Positions 1-8,215 of a stretch of DNA of 64,000 nucleotides are shown one piece after another. Source of the stretch: JALZUV01 sp964654855 (lineage in GTDB: Bacteria > Pseudomonadota > Alphaproteobacteria > Rickettsiales > JALZUV01); contig CAZZJS010000005.1 in the NCBI GenBank assembly GCA_964654855.1, positions 62,001 through 126,000 on the forward strand. Reading direction: 5' to 3'. The translations under genes were made by a program, and so were the position numbers. Below the pieces are notes generated by a model. It saw nothing but the letters and a program-made list of their open reading frames with translations, searched no databases and was not told where the DNA came from. Positions within the stretch are counted from its first letter, which is position 1. Each line of letters begins with the position of its first letter.

Positions 1-1106
1 GGTTCACCAACGGAGCCGAGGATACGTAAGCTGCTTCGGTCGGTGCTCTTTACGTGAGCATCACCTTCTTTCATCAACATGCGGATGGCAGTAGGTGCTG
101 TGTAGAATTGTGAGACGTTATATTTATCGACCACTTGCCAAAAGCGCGACGCATCCGGGTAATTGGGCACGCCTTCAAATAGCAATGTCGTCGCACCGGC
201 GGCAAGCGGGCCATAAACGATATAGCTGTGACCGGTAATCCATCCAACATCGGCGCTGCACCAAAAGGTTTCACCTTGTTGATAATCAAACACGTTCTCA
301 AATGTATGCATCGCGTAAAGTAGATAACCAGCGGAACTATGCTGCAAGCCTTTGGGCTGTCCAGTGGAGCCTGACGTATAGAGAATGAAAAGTGGGTGCT
401 CTGCATCAAACCCTTTAGCAGGGCATTCATCGCTTATAGTAGATTCTAACTCATGCCACCAGATATCGCGATTCTCGATCCAATCAATAGTACCGCCTGT
501 ACGTTTCAGCACGAGGGTTTTTTGATTGCTTAAACCTTCAATGGCTTTATCGACATTGGCTTTCAGCGGGATGCGTTTGCCACCGCGCAGTCCCTCATCA
601 GCGGTGATAGTGAGATGGCTATCACAATCTTCAATGCGTCCGCGTAAAGCACTGGGGGAAAAGCCGCCAAATACGACGGAATGAATGGCGCCAATGCGTG
701 CGCAAGCTAGCATCGCAATGGCGGTTTCCGGCACCATTGGCATATAGATCGTTACACGATCGCCCGCCTTGGTGCCAAGCTCTAGGAGCATATTCGCACA
801 TTGGTTGACGCGTGTGTGAAGCTGCGCATAGGTGAGAGTGATGCTTGCCTCATCAGGGCTATCAGGCTCCCAAATGATGGCAGGCTGATCAGCGCGTGCT
901 TCTAAATGGCGGTCAATACAATTTTCGGCCACATTCATTTGCCCGCCCTCAAACCAGCGAATAAATACATCATCTTTTGCGAAGGAAGTGTTCTTCACCT
1001 GTGTCCAATGTTGATGCCATGTAAGCTGTTTTGCAGCCTCGCCCCAAAATTGCTCCGGATCGTTACAAGAGAACCTGTGTTTTTCCTTATATTCAGTGTG
1101 GTTCAT
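1..1106 (-). CDS. acs: Acetyl-coenzyme A synthetase, N-terminal part (cut by window edge)
   Basis: Activates acetate with ATP and CoA to acetyl-CoA in the cytoplasm. About 368 N-terminal residues are visible out of roughly 650 usual for the family; the C-terminal third lies beyond base 1. The reading frame is open from the ATG at 1106 to the edge. It shows the family's N-terminal FWGEAAKQLTW and FEGGQMNVAENCIDRH blocks and the AMP-binding P-loop YTSGSTGQPKG at about residues 243-253, followed by the FWCSADVGWITGHSY block typical of Acs rather than other acyl-CoA ligases. The C-terminal lysine that is acetylated in regulated Acs enzymes is outside the window. It is divergent from icd across a 60-base gap that must hold both promoters, which puts acetate activation next to a TCA-cycle enzyme. 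Confidence 0.95.
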   Translation of the reverse strand, partial: MNHTEYKEKHRFSCNDPEQFWGEAAKQLTWHQHWTQVKNTSFAKDDVFIRWFEGGQMNVAENCIDRHLEARADQPAIIWEPDSPDEASITLTYAQLHTRVNQCANMLLELGTKAGDRVTIYMPMVPETAIAMLACARIGAIHSVVFGGFSPSALRGRIEDCDSHLTITADEGLRGGKRIPLKANVDKAIEGLSNQKTLVLKRTGGTIDWIENRDIWWHELESTISDECPAKGFDAEHPLFILYTSGSTGQPKGLQHSSAGYLLYAMHTFENVFDYQQGETFWCSADVGWITGHSYIVYGPLAAGATTLLFEGVPNYPDASRFWQVVDKYNVSQFYTAPTAIRMLMKEGDAHVKSTDRSSLRILGSVGE

Positions 1107-1166
1107 GATTGCCTCTCAAGCTATTTAAGGCTAACTATAGAGCAACAAAATAAAGAGGCAAAGTAG

Positions 1167-2396
1167 ATGGAAAAAATCAAAGTAACAAATCCAATAGTTG
1201 AAATTGATGGGGATGAAATGACACGCATCATCTGGCAGAAAATTAAAGACCAGTTGATCTATCCCTATCTTGATATCGATTTGAAATATTATGATTTATC
1301 TATCCAAAAACGTGATGAAACGGATGACCAAATTACCGTTGATGCGGCCAATGCGATCAAAGAACATGGGGTAGGAGTCAAATGTGCGACCATCACACCC
1401 GATGAAGCCCGTGTAGAAGAATTTGGCTTGAAGCGTATGTATCGTTCGCCCAATGGAACTATTCGTAACATCCTTGGCGGTACGATTTTCCGCGCGCCGA
1501 TTACGACAAATAATGTGCCTAAATATGTGCCGGGCTGGGAGAAGCCGATTATTGTAGGCCGTCATGCATTTGGAGATCAATACCGCGCGACCGATATGGT
1601 GATTGACCAACCGGGTGAACTCACCATGACCTTCAAGCCAAAAAATGGTGGCGAACCGATTACCCATAAGATTTTTGACTTTGAATCCGGCGGTGTAGCG
1701 ATGGGCATGTATAATTTGGATGAATCGATTATCGGCTTTGCACGTTCGTGCTTCAATTATGGTTTGAAAGTGGGTTATCCGGTATTGCATTCGACCAAAA
1801 ACACTATCCTTAAAAAATATGATGGGCGTTTTAAAGACCTGTTCCAGAAAGTCTATGACGAAGAATTTAAGGCTGAATTTGAGAAAGTTGGCTTGTGGTA
1901 TGAGCATCGCCTCATTGATGATTTGGTGGCTTACGCGATTAAATCTGATGGTGGCTTCGTTTGGGCGTGTAAAAACTATGATGGTGATGTGCAGTCCGAT
2001 ATTGTCGCGCAGGGTTTTGGCTCGCTAGGGCTGATGACATCAGTACTCATGACACCCGATGGAAAGACGATTGAAACCGAAGCGGCGCACGGTACGGTGA
2101 CACGTCATTACCGCCAACATCAGGAGGGTAAACCGACTTCGACCAACCCGATTGCGTCTATCTTCGCATGGACATCAGGTCTGCGTTATCGCGGACAATT
2201 TGATGAAACACCTGCTGTCGTAGAATTCGCCGATACGCTCGAAAAAGCCGTGATTGATACGGTTGAATCTGGCCAGATGACGAAGGATCTCGCTCTGCTC
2301 GTCGGGGATAATCAAGCGTTCCTCACGACTGATGCATTTATGGATGCGATTACTGAGAATTTAAAGGCGAGCTTGTCAGGTAAAGCAGCGGCTTAG
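1167..2396 (+). CDS. icd: NADP-dependent isocitrate dehydrogenase
   Basis: Oxidatively decarboxylates isocitrate to 2-oxoglutarate in the TCA cycle. The 409-residue length and the opening IVEIDGDEMTRIIW mark the homodimeric, eukaryote-like subclass common in alphaproteobacteria rather than the E. coli type. The substrate-binding block YRSPNGTIRNILGGTIFR lies at about residues 92-109, and the cofactor block GTVTRHYRQHQEGKPTSTNP near residues 309-328. The ATG at 1167 is preceded by an AGAGG ribosome-binding site. The stop overlaps, tail to tail, the end of an unknown gene on the other strand by four bases. Confidence 0.96.
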   Translation: MEKIKVTNPIVEIDGDEMTRIIWQKIKDQLIYPYLDIDLKYYDLSIQKRDETDDQITVDAANAIKEHGVGVKCATITPDEARVEEFGLKRMYRSPNGTIRNILGGTIFRAPITTNNVPKYVPGWEKPIIVGRHAFGDQYRATDMVIDQPGELTMTFKPKNGGEPITHKIFDFESGGVAMGMYNLDESIIGFARSCFNYGLKVGYPVLHSTKNTILKKYDGRFKDLFQKVYDEEFKAEFEKVGLWYEHRLIDDLVAYAIKSDGGFVWACKNYDGDVQSDIVAQGFGSLGLMTSVLMTPDGKTIETEAAHGTVTRHYRQHQEGKPTSTNPIASIFAWTSGLRYRGQFDETPAVVEFADTLEKAVIDTVESGQMTKDLALLVGDNQAFLTTDAFMDAITENLKASLSGKAAA

Positions 2397-2863
2397 CGGC
2401 TTTTTCCATCTTTTTGCCGACCAAGATTGTCGATTTCAGGAAACTTCTTTTTCGATTCTTCGATGACAGCTTCTTTCCAGCTGTAATATTGCTTTTCCCA
2501 TTTGCGTGCTTTGGGTGCTATTCCACCGGAGTTTAGCTCGTCGCGTTTGACGTCAATCAGATGGTTACATTGGTGGCTTTTGAACATCATCTCTACTGAT
2601 TTTTCAAAGGCTTCGAGTGGAATCTTGCCAGAGTATGCTTCAAAAAGTTCTAACCGTAATGCGTATATTGCGGATTCTGTTTCGCTTAAATAACTCCAAA
2701 AATCATATGTCTCTGCAGATTTCTTAGCTTCTTCGTTCCAATCTACAAATGTTTTACGATCAAATCGTGTCAGGTTCCTAACAACCTGAGTGGCGAACAT
2801 ATCATGGCGTTGTTTTGAATAGTGAATAATGCCATCGACAATCTTAATCGGAATTTTTCCCAT
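2393..2863 (-). CDS. Hypothetical protein, 156 residues
   Basis: I do not recognise this gene. The predicted product is soluble, with no signal peptide or membrane segment, and is rich in charged and aromatic residues (WNEEAKK, YDFWSYLSE, KWEKQYYSWKEA), suggesting a compact helical protein. It has a single ATG at 2863, and its end overlaps the icd stop by four bases in convergent orientation. Its upstream region is shared with the divergent msrB, only 87 bases from that gene's preferred start. That it is a real gene rests on codon texture, the tight convergent packing and the absence of a better frame in this interval. Confidence 0.7.
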   Translation of the reverse strand: MGKIPIKIVDGIIHYSKQRHDMFATQVVRNLTRFDRKTFVDWNEEAKKSAETYDFWSYLSETESAIYALRLELFEAYSGKIPLEAFEKSVEMMFKSHQCNHLIDVKRDELNSGGIAPKARKWEKQYYSWKEAVIEESKKKFPEIDNLGRQKDGKSR

Positions 2864-2950
2864 GATTGAATTCTATTCCTAGAAGGTAAAAATAGGATTA
2901 ATGTAATGAAAATGAGTGCTGGAGCGAAGAAAATCATAGGAGTTTATAAA

Positions 2951-3448
2951 ATGAAAATAATTTTTATCATTTTTGCGTTAGTTTTTGGCTTTAGTCATGT
3001 AATTGCGAAAGAGGAGTTAAATACGATGGCTGCGGATGGAACCAAGCTGACAGAAATGCAAATTTACGTGACTCAGCAAGATGGAACTGAGCCGCCTTTT
3101 AAGAATGCTTATTGGGATAATAAAGCTGATGGTATTTATGTAGATGTGCAAAACGGTGATGCGCTTTTTTCATCGACAGATAAATTTAAGTCTGGCACAG
3201 GCTGGCCGAGCTTTACGAAGCCAATTAACGTTGAAAATGTAGTGAGTAAAACAGATTATAAATTGTTCTTACCGCGTATTGAAGTGCGTTCCAAAGGGGC
3301 AGACTCGCATTTAGGGCATGTCTTTAATGATGGTCCCGAAGATAGAGGCGGTAAGCGTTATTGTATCAATTCTGCGGCACTGAAATTTGTAGCTAAAGCT
3401 GATCTGGAAAAAGAAGGTTATGGCGAGTATTTAAACCTGTTTGAGTAG
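2951..3448 (+). CDS. msrB: Secreted peptide-methionine (R)-S-oxide reductase MsrB
   Basis: Reduces methionine-R-sulfoxide in oxidised proteins. The chosen ATG at 2951 has an AGGAG ribosome-binding site eight bases upstream and gives 165 residues starting with a signal peptide (MKIIFIIFALVFGFSHVIA), so the enzyme probably works in the periplasm; the earlier ATG at 2906 would bury that signal. The SelR fold is recognisable from LFSSTDKFKSGTGWPSF (about 72-88), HLGHVFNDGP (120-129) and the catalytic cysteine in RYCINSAAL (Cys138). The two CxxC zinc sites found in many MsrB proteins are absent, which is a known zinc-less subtype. No msrA is adjacent. Confidence 0.92.
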   Translation: MKIIFIIFALVFGFSHVIAKEELNTMAADGTKLTEMQIYVTQQDGTEPPFKNAYWDNKADGIYVDVQNGDALFSSTDKFKSGTGWPSFTKPINVENVVSKTDYKLFLPRIEVRSKGADSHLGHVFNDGPEDRGGKRYCINSAALKFVAKADLEKEGYGEYLNLFE

Positions 3449-3453
3449 AGTTC

Positions 3454-3981
3454 TTACTCACCTCTTTTTTTAATCTTTTTGACGGCGGATTTTATGGCGT
3501 CAGGAACTTTGCTCTTTTGCGTTTTAGAAGTTTCATCACCTTCTTCTGGCTCTTCCTCTACTTCCTCAGCGATGCATTCAAGCATGGTGATATCATAAAC
3601 AGGATGCTCAAGTGATGATAGTGCTGGCGAACTGCCAAACATCCAGCCATAGAATACGAGTGAAGGTTTCTCGCCTTGCTTCCAATACCACACTTCCATA
3701 AGACCGGCTTGTTCAGGGCGTTTATGAGGGGGGGCTACCCAGCAGCCACGCGGGATAATTTCCAAATTACCAAAACGGGTGACGGCCCCCATCGTTGCTT
3801 CCATTTGTTCGGAGCGAGTTGTGACTTTGTTCAAACCACGAAAGCGCATTCCGATATAATTCTTCTGGATAACCGGTTCTTCAATCTCTATTTTATCTTC
3901 ACTTTCTTCAGCAATAATCACTTCTTGCGCGAAGCTAGGCGCTGCGAAAAAGAGAAAAAAGAAAGCGAAAAGGAGTGGCAC
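3454..3981 (-). CDS. DUF2155 domain periplasmic protein
   Basis: A signal peptide (about residues 1-18, ending SFA) is followed by an acidic linker and then a domain matching the alphaproteobacterial DUF2155 family: LNKVTTRSEQMEATMG, a PRGCWVAPP block with one conserved cysteine, FYGWMFGSSPALSSLEHPVYDI and a second cysteine in MLEC. The two cysteines may form a disulfide. The tail is acidic and then lysine-rich. The molecular function is unknown. The gene lies just downstream of an mlaD-like gene and an NDUFA12-like gene on the same strand, a grouping seen in many alphaproteobacteria, with three bases between this start and the preceding stop, so co-transcription is likely. Confidence 0.85.
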   Translation of the reverse strand: MPLLFAFFFLFFAAPSFAQEVIIAEESEDKIEIEEPVIQKNYIGMRFRGLNKVTTRSEQMEATMGAVTRFGNLEIIPRGCWVAPPHKRPEQAGLMEVWYWKQGEKPSLVFYGWMFGSSPALSSLEHPVYDITMLECIAEEVEEEPEEGDETSKTQKSKVPDAIKSAVKKIKKRGE

Positions 3982-3984
3982 TAT

Positions 3985-4455
3985 TTAATTATCGCTAGCT
4001 GCGTCATCTTCTACGCCGCCGCCGCTATGCACCATCTTTCCGATGAGTGATTCAAAATTCACAGAAGATTGCGTGAAAGAGATTTCATCACCATCGCCGA
4101 GAAGATCTTCCATACCACCAGGCTCGACATTCACATATTTTCCACCGAGCAAGCTTGCACTCACAATGGCAGCTGTTGAATCTTCTGGCAGTTTTACATC
4201 TTCGCGTAATTGAATGCTGACCACGGCTTCATAGCTTTTGGGATCTAAATCCATTTCTACGACTTGGCCAACTTTAATGCCACCAATGCGCACCTCTGAG
4301 CCATTGCCAATGCCATCGACGCTATTGAAACGAGCATTGACTGTATAGCCATCAATCTCTTTGAGGTTGCTGCTATTGTAAGCAAAGTAAGAAAAGGAAA
4401 GCGCAACGCCGAGAACAGCGGCACCAACGATAGTTTCGAGTTTTGTTTTATTCAT
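3985..4455 (-). CDS. mlaD: MlaD-like phospholipid-trafficking MCE domain protein
   Basis: This is the MCE-domain component of an Mla-type ABC transport system that moves phospholipids between the inner and outer membranes. The preferred start at 4455 gives 156 residues: one N-terminal membrane anchor (TIVGAAVLGVALSFSYFAY, about residues 6-24), then a single MCE domain with the family blocks VNARFNSVDGIGNGSEVRIGG and KVGQVVEMDLDP, and the SLLGGKYVNVEPGG block. A GGAG ribosome-binding site precedes this ATG, and homology begins here rather than 16 codons further upstream, where the frame would overlap the NDUFA12-like gene. The partners mlaE and mlaF are not in the window. Confidence 0.9.
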   Translation of the reverse strand: MNKTKLETIVGAAVLGVALSFSYFAYNSSNLKEIDGYTVNARFNSVDGIGNGSEVRIGGIKVGQVVEMDLDPKSYEAVVSIQLREDVKLPEDSTAAIVSASLLGGKYVNVEPGGMEDLLGDGDEISFTQSSVNFESLIGKMVHSGGGVEDDAASDN

Positions 4456-4459
4456 TTGA

Positions 4460-4819
4460 TTAAGGTCTCCATGCTTCGTAATCACCACTGGCTGAAGGAT
4501 CACGTTGACCTCCCTTATCCAAGTGGCCTGGTGGTAGGTAACGTTCAGATGTTCCGGTCATATTCGGGCGATGTGGTTTTTGCCAAAAGAAGCGGCGAGC
4601 ATTGTCATTATCAGGAATTTCGTTGCTCGTGTAATGTAGCCAACCATGCCAATGTGCCGGAACTTGGCTTGGCTCAGCCAAACCAGCGTAAATCACCCAG
4701 CGTTTACGGATGCCATCTGCTGCTTTACGACGACCCTCATAATAGCGGTTTCCGAATTCATCAGACCCCACTTCTTTGCCCTTCAACCATGTGAAGAGGT
4801 GTGTACCTATTGTTGCCAT
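4460..4819 (-). CDS. NADH:ubiquinone oxidoreductase accessory subunit, NDUFA12 family
   Basis: This is the small supernumerary complex I subunit shared by mitochondria and alphaproteobacteria (B17.2/NDUFA12 family). The 119-residue protein has the family signature LFTWLKGKEVGSDEFGNRYY at about residues 8-27, then RKRWVIYAGLAEPSQVPAHW and HGWLHYT. It is soluble, without a membrane segment, and is thought to sit on the matrix/cytoplasmic arm. It begins the short minus-strand series followed by the mlaD-like and DUF2155 genes, with only a few bases between the coding regions. Confidence 0.92.
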   Translation of the reverse strand: MATIGTHLFTWLKGKEVGSDEFGNRYYEGRRKAADGIRKRWVIYAGLAEPSQVPAHWHGWLHYTSNEIPDNDNARRFFWQKPHRPNMTGTSERYLPPGHLDKGGQRDPSASGDYEAWRP

Positions 4820-4850
4820 GCCTCTTGATTACTGCAGGGCGCCAGTAGAA

Positions 4851-5303
4851 TCAAGTATAACGCTTGCCGCGTCCGAGTTCTTTTGACAATCGTGCCTGAG
4901 CTTGCCCACGTGAGGCTTTATAACGGCTGCTTGATTCGCGTGAACGATCGGTTTCTTCGGTAGTAATTCTTTCACGATCAAAGAAACTTTCGAATAGCTC
5001 GCGAGTGGCTCTGCGTGTGATGAGCGATAAGGAACGAGTAAGGCTTTCACGGATTTCCGTATCGGTATTGCGTTGCCAATAATCCAGTGAGCGGTCAGCA
5101 ACACGGCGAAAACTTTGTTCCAACTCGGTTTCGAATTGAGTGAGCCATTGGCTATTGCCTTGCATCACCTCTAATACTTGTTGGGGTGAAAGTTGGAAGC
5201 CTTCGGTAGAGTTATCAAGCGAGAGCCCATTAATTTCACGGCCATTTTGAATAATGAGATTGGCAATTTCACGCGCCACAATTTGAGTAAAAGCATCGGT
5301 CAT
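4851..5303 (-). CDS. Hypothetical protein, 150 residues
   Basis: I do not recognise this protein. It is hydrophilic, with no signal peptide or membrane helix. The N-terminal half (TQIVAREIANLIIQNGREI) looks helical, and the C-terminal third is rich in arginine, glutamate and serine (TTEETDRSRESSSR), likely disordered or nucleic-acid binding. It lies upstream of the NDUFA12-like gene with 31 bases between them, so it could share a transcript with it. Its start at 5303 is 52 bases from the start of the divergent tyrosine phosphatase gene, so the two probably share a promoter region. A frame overlapping this one at 4829-5104 has no such support. Confidence 0.65.
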   Translation of the reverse strand: MTDAFTQIVAREIANLIIQNGREINGLSLDNSTEGFQLSPQQVLEVMQGNSQWLTQFETELEQSFRRVADRSLDYWQRNTDTEIRESLTRSLSLITRRATRELFESFFDRERITTEETDRSRESSSRYKASRGQAQARLSKELGRGKRYT

Positions 5304-5355
5304 GATTAAAGCTTATGGTGCTTCTCATTTTTCCGGAAGTCTGTATCTTTGGCTT

Positions 5356-5790
5356 ATGAAATTACTTTTTGTTTGTACGGGAAATATTTGCCGTTCGCCA
5401 ACGGCGGATTCGGTGATGCGACGTGAGCTTCTGCTAGAAGGGGCAGGGCATATTGAATGTGATTCTGCTGGAACACAGTCGTTTCATAGTGGTGAAGCGC
5501 CTGATTCGCGAACGCAAGTGGCGGCGCAGATGCGCGGCTATGATATGTCGTCGCTACGTTCACGCAAAGTGACAGCGCAGGATTATACCGCATTTGATTA
5601 TCTTATTGCGATGGACGCTTCGCATTTGGAATGGCTGCAAAAAAATCGCCCAAGTGATGCAACTGCCAAGATCGAAATGTTTACCGATCGCGATATGCCA
5701 GACCCTTATTATGGAGGTGAGCAAGGGTTTGAACAGGTATTGGATATGGTCGAAGCGGGTGTAGCTGAGTGGATTCGCAAGCTTAGCTAA
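5356..5790 (+). CDS. Low-molecular-weight protein-tyrosine phosphatase
   Basis: A cytoplasmic phosphotyrosine phosphatase of the LMW-PTP/arsenate-reductase fold. From the ATG at 5356 (144 residues) the catalytic P-loop VCTGNICRS is at residues 6-14 with nucleophile Cys7 and Arg13, and the general acid lies in DPYY at about residue 116. The homology starts at this methionine; an upstream in-frame start at 5302 would add an unrelated 18 residues and overlap the divergent gene. The substrate is unknown. Family members often act on exopolysaccharide tyrosine kinases, but none is encoded nearby. It ends six bases before a convergent small gene. Confidence 0.92.
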   Translation: MKLLFVCTGNICRSPTADSVMRRELLLEGAGHIECDSAGTQSFHSGEAPDSRTQVAAQMRGYDMSSLRSRKVTAQDYTAFDYLIAMDASHLEWLQKNRPSDATAKIEMFTDRDMPDPYYGGEQGFEQVLDMVEAGVAEWIRKLS

Positions 5791-5796
5791 GAAACA

Positions 5797-6216
5797 CTAA
5801 ATTCTATTTGCGTTTAGTTTGAGTATTTTAAACCATTCGCGTGTTTTTGCTTCTTCGTGATTCTCAGACGCATAATGGATTGCCTGAATAGCTTCATCGG
5901 TCGTATCAATGAGTGTTTCCGTTGCTGCTTTATCAGCGCGGAGTTTATCGATCGCAGTTTCGAGTGAGTAGCTATGTTCATGGATTGCCTCTAAGTCAGA
6001 TGCTTCGAGCTTCGCTTTTCCAAGTATATTACCAATGAGTGTAATTTTTTCCGTCAGTAGTACTTTTGCTGCTTCCGTTGTTTCTACCATTTCACCTTCA
6101 TAATGCTGCACAGTTTCATGATCGTGGTCATGGTCTGTTTCTGTTAATCCGGGGCCGTAAAAACGGATGAGAGTAGAAACAGCAAGAATGGCGAGAAGAA
6201 TTTTAAACTTAAACAT
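5797..6216 (-). CDS. Small exported protein with histidine-aspartate cluster
   Basis: A 139-residue protein with an N-terminal hydrophobic segment (FKILLAILAVSTLIRFYG) that is probably an uncleaved or cleaved signal, followed directly by a DHDHDHE cluster and then a helical domain. The pattern QHYEGEMVETTEAA followed by AIHEHSYSLETAIDKL recalls the small periplasmic family named DUF6746 (HYEG/IHELTYTLENAL pattern, from memory). The His/Asp cluster could bind a transition metal. There is no operon partner: it is convergent with the phosphatase gene and separated by about 70 bases from the polyprenyl synthase gene. Confidence 0.7.
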   Translation of the reverse strand: MFKFKILLAILAVSTLIRFYGPGLTETDHDHDHETVQHYEGEMVETTEAAKVLLTEKITLIGNILGKAKLEASDLEAIHEHSYSLETAIDKLRADKAATETLIDTTDEAIQAIHYASENHEEAKTREWFKILKLNANRI

Positions 6217-6289
6217 GGTAATTCCTGTAATTGATAATCACTCGCATCTATCTAGCTGATCTTAACGAAGATGCAAGTGGTATTATGCT

Positions 6290-7291
6290 TTAATAAGCAC
6301 GGTTGATGCAGAAATCGGTGATTTCTAGGAGAGCTTGCTTCTCGGGGCTATCGGGTAGAGTTGCAATTTGCTCGAGCGCTTTATCGCAATATGCACGTGC
6401 GACACCTACTGTATGTTCTACCGCATCGTATTTTTTGAGAAGTTTGAGTGCTGTTAATAAATCAGCCTCTTCTTGTTCCTGTTCGCCCATGGTGCGTTCC
6501 CAAAAGGCTTTTTCTTCCGTCGTTCCTTGGGAAAAGGCATGGATCACGGGCAGGGTAATTTTTCCATCGCGAAAATCATCACCAATGCTTTTGCCGAGGG
6601 CCTCTTGCTTGGCGCTATAGTCGAGGGCGTCATCCATCATTTGGAAAGCGATACCGAGATTCATGCCGAAACTACGCAAGGGTGCTTCCCATTCATCGCG
6701 TTCGGTGACGACAGCGCCCAGCTCGCAAGCCGCCGCAAAAAGTGTCGCTGTTTTACCGGTAATCACTTCGAGATACTGATCTATTGTTGTTTCTAGTGCA
6801 TTGGCGGTGGTGAGCTGTAATACCTCGCCTTGTGCGATAATGGCCGAAGCATCGGATAAAATTTTCAGTACTTTAAGTGAACCATCTGACACCATTAGTT
6901 GAAAGGCACGGCTTAATAGATAGTCGCCCACAAGCACACTGGCAGAGTTTCCCCAAACTTCATTGGCTGTATCTTCACCACGACGAAGGGCGGATTCATC
7001 TACTACATCATCATGCAGCAAGGTGGCCGTATGGATGAACTCAACGGCGGAAGCAAGCGCGATATGGCGATCACCATCAGCATAACCCATCATACGTGCC
7101 GAGAGTAAGGTGAGGGCAGGGCGCAAGCGTTTACCGCCCGAAAGTACCACATGGCGAATCATCTGTCCGATCAGCGGAATATCACTTTCCGCATAGGCGA
7201 TAATCAGTTCATTAACGCGCTGAATATCCTCCGCCACGAGTGCACGTGTGTGAGCCAGTTCTTGTGGAGCGTTTGTAGCCGTTGCGATCAT
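6290..7291 (-). CDS. ispB: Polyprenyl (probably octaprenyl/decaprenyl) diphosphate synthase
   Basis: Elongates farnesyl diphosphate to the long isoprenoid side chain of ubiquinone. From the ATG at 7291 (333 residues) the two aspartate-rich motifs are visible: LLHDDVVDE with Asp94/95/98 and FQMMDDALDY with Asp220/221/224. Other family blocks include SGGKRLRPAL and GDDFRDGKITLPV. Chain length cannot be read reliably, but the architecture fits IspB-type rather than farnesyl or geranylgeranyl enzymes. A longer reading from 7354 would run into the divergent S49 peptidase gene, so 7291 is preferred; the 50-base gap probably carries both promoters. Confidence 0.93.
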   Translation of the reverse strand: MIATATNAPQELAHTRALVAEDIQRVNELIIAYAESDIPLIGQMIRHVVLSGGKRLRPALTLLSARMMGYADGDRHIALASAVEFIHTATLLHDDVVDESALRRGEDTANEVWGNSASVLVGDYLLSRAFQLMVSDGSLKVLKILSDASAIIAQGEVLQLTTANALETTIDQYLEVITGKTATLFAAACELGAVVTERDEWEAPLRSFGMNLGIAFQMMDDALDYSAKQEALGKSIGDDFRDGKITLPVIHAFSQGTTEEKAFWERTMGEQEQEEADLLTALKLLKKYDAVEHTVGVARAYCDKALEQIATLPDSPEKQALLEITDFCINRAY

Positions 7292-7341
7292 AGGGCGATT
7301 ATCTATAGACTTCCGCCCTTTAAGGCAATAAATAAGGAAGT

Positions 7342-8211
7342 ATGAACCCAGCAAAACGTTGTATTGGCTTTTTATGTAAAGTCGCAGAACCGGTGCAGAG
7401 AAAAGTTATCTCACCTCCAGGAAATGTCGTCGTGATTCGCCTTGAAGGCGTGATTGGTCGAGGCGGACGCTTTAGCAAAGGGAGGCTTACAGCAGACACT
7501 TACGCGCCGCTTATCAAGAAAGCATTCTCAGTTGGCAATTTGAAGGCAGTAGTGGTGGTGATTAATTCACCCGGTGGCTCACCTGTGCAATCGGCTCTGA
7601 TTGCAAAAGAAATCCGCTATCAGGCGGATAAAAAAGAAGTCCCTGTTTTGAGCTTTATTGAAGATTGTGGTGCTTCCGGTGGTTATTGGCTTGCCTGCGC
7701 TGCAGATGAAGTATTTGCAATGGATGCTTCTATCGTTGGTAGTATCGGCGTGATCGCTGCTGGGTTTGGTTTCCAAGATTTAATTGCAAAGCACGGCATT
7801 GAGCGCCGCGTGCATACATCGGGCAAAAGCAAAGCCTTGCTTGATCCCTTCCAACCAGAAAAACCTGCTGATGTGAAGGTGCTTAAAGAAGCCCAAACTG
7901 ATATTTATGAAGGCTTTGTTGATTACGTAAAAGAGCGTCGTGGCAAAAAGCTTAAAGGAACGGATGCGAAACTATTTTCTGGTACGATTTTCTCTGGTAA
8001 AAAAGCGCATGAACTTGGTTTGGTTGATGGGTTAAATGATTTCCGTTCAGAATGTCGAGATCGCTTTGGCGAGAAGGTAGAGTTCAAAACCCTCGTCATC
8101 GCCAAAGGCTTCCTAGAACGTAAAATGGGTATGCTATCTCCCAACGTGTGGGCAGATGCTGTGGTCGATGCCGTACAGCACCGACTCAATCAGCTGAGAT
8201 TGCTCTCATAA
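7342..8211 (+). CDS. S49 family serine peptidase (SppA/SohB-like)
   Basis: A member of the Ser/Lys-dyad peptidases that degrade signal peptides and membrane protein fragments. In the 289-residue product the nucleophile is Ser112 in CGASGGYW and the base is probably Lys164 in SGKSKALLDPF. INSPGGSPVQSA (about 75-86) is the characteristic oxyanion region. Unlike SppA there is only one S49 domain, and no convincing N-terminal membrane segment is present, so it may be peripheral or act on the cytoplasmic face. The start at 7342 is preceded by AAGGAAG. It ends four bases before the convergent prepilin gene. Confidence 0.93.
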   Translation: MNPAKRCIGFLCKVAEPVQRKVISPPGNVVVIRLEGVIGRGGRFSKGRLTADTYAPLIKKAFSVGNLKAVVVVINSPGGSPVQSALIAKEIRYQADKKEVPVLSFIEDCGASGGYWLACAADEVFAMDASIVGSIGVIAAGFGFQDLIAKHGIERRVHTSGKSKALLDPFQPEKPADVKVLKEAQTDIYEGFVDYVKERRGKKLKGTDAKLFSGTIFSGKKAHELGLVDGLNDFRSECRDRFGEKVEFKTLVIAKGFLERKMGMLSPNVWADAVVDAVQHRLNQLRLLS

Positions 8212-8215
8212 AATA

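Noticed and set aside
1296..1907. Minus-strand open frame of 203 codons inside icd
   Set aside because: Antisense to a fully conserved enzyme; no homology or start signal of its own.
2906..2950. Upstream in-frame start for msrB
   Set aside because: It would place 15 residues before the signal peptide, while the ATG at 2951 has a good ribosome-binding site.
4829..5104. Open frame on the minus strand overlapping the 150-residue unknown gene
   Set aside because: It is a shifted frame of the gene at 4851-5303, with no ribosome-binding site and poor composition.
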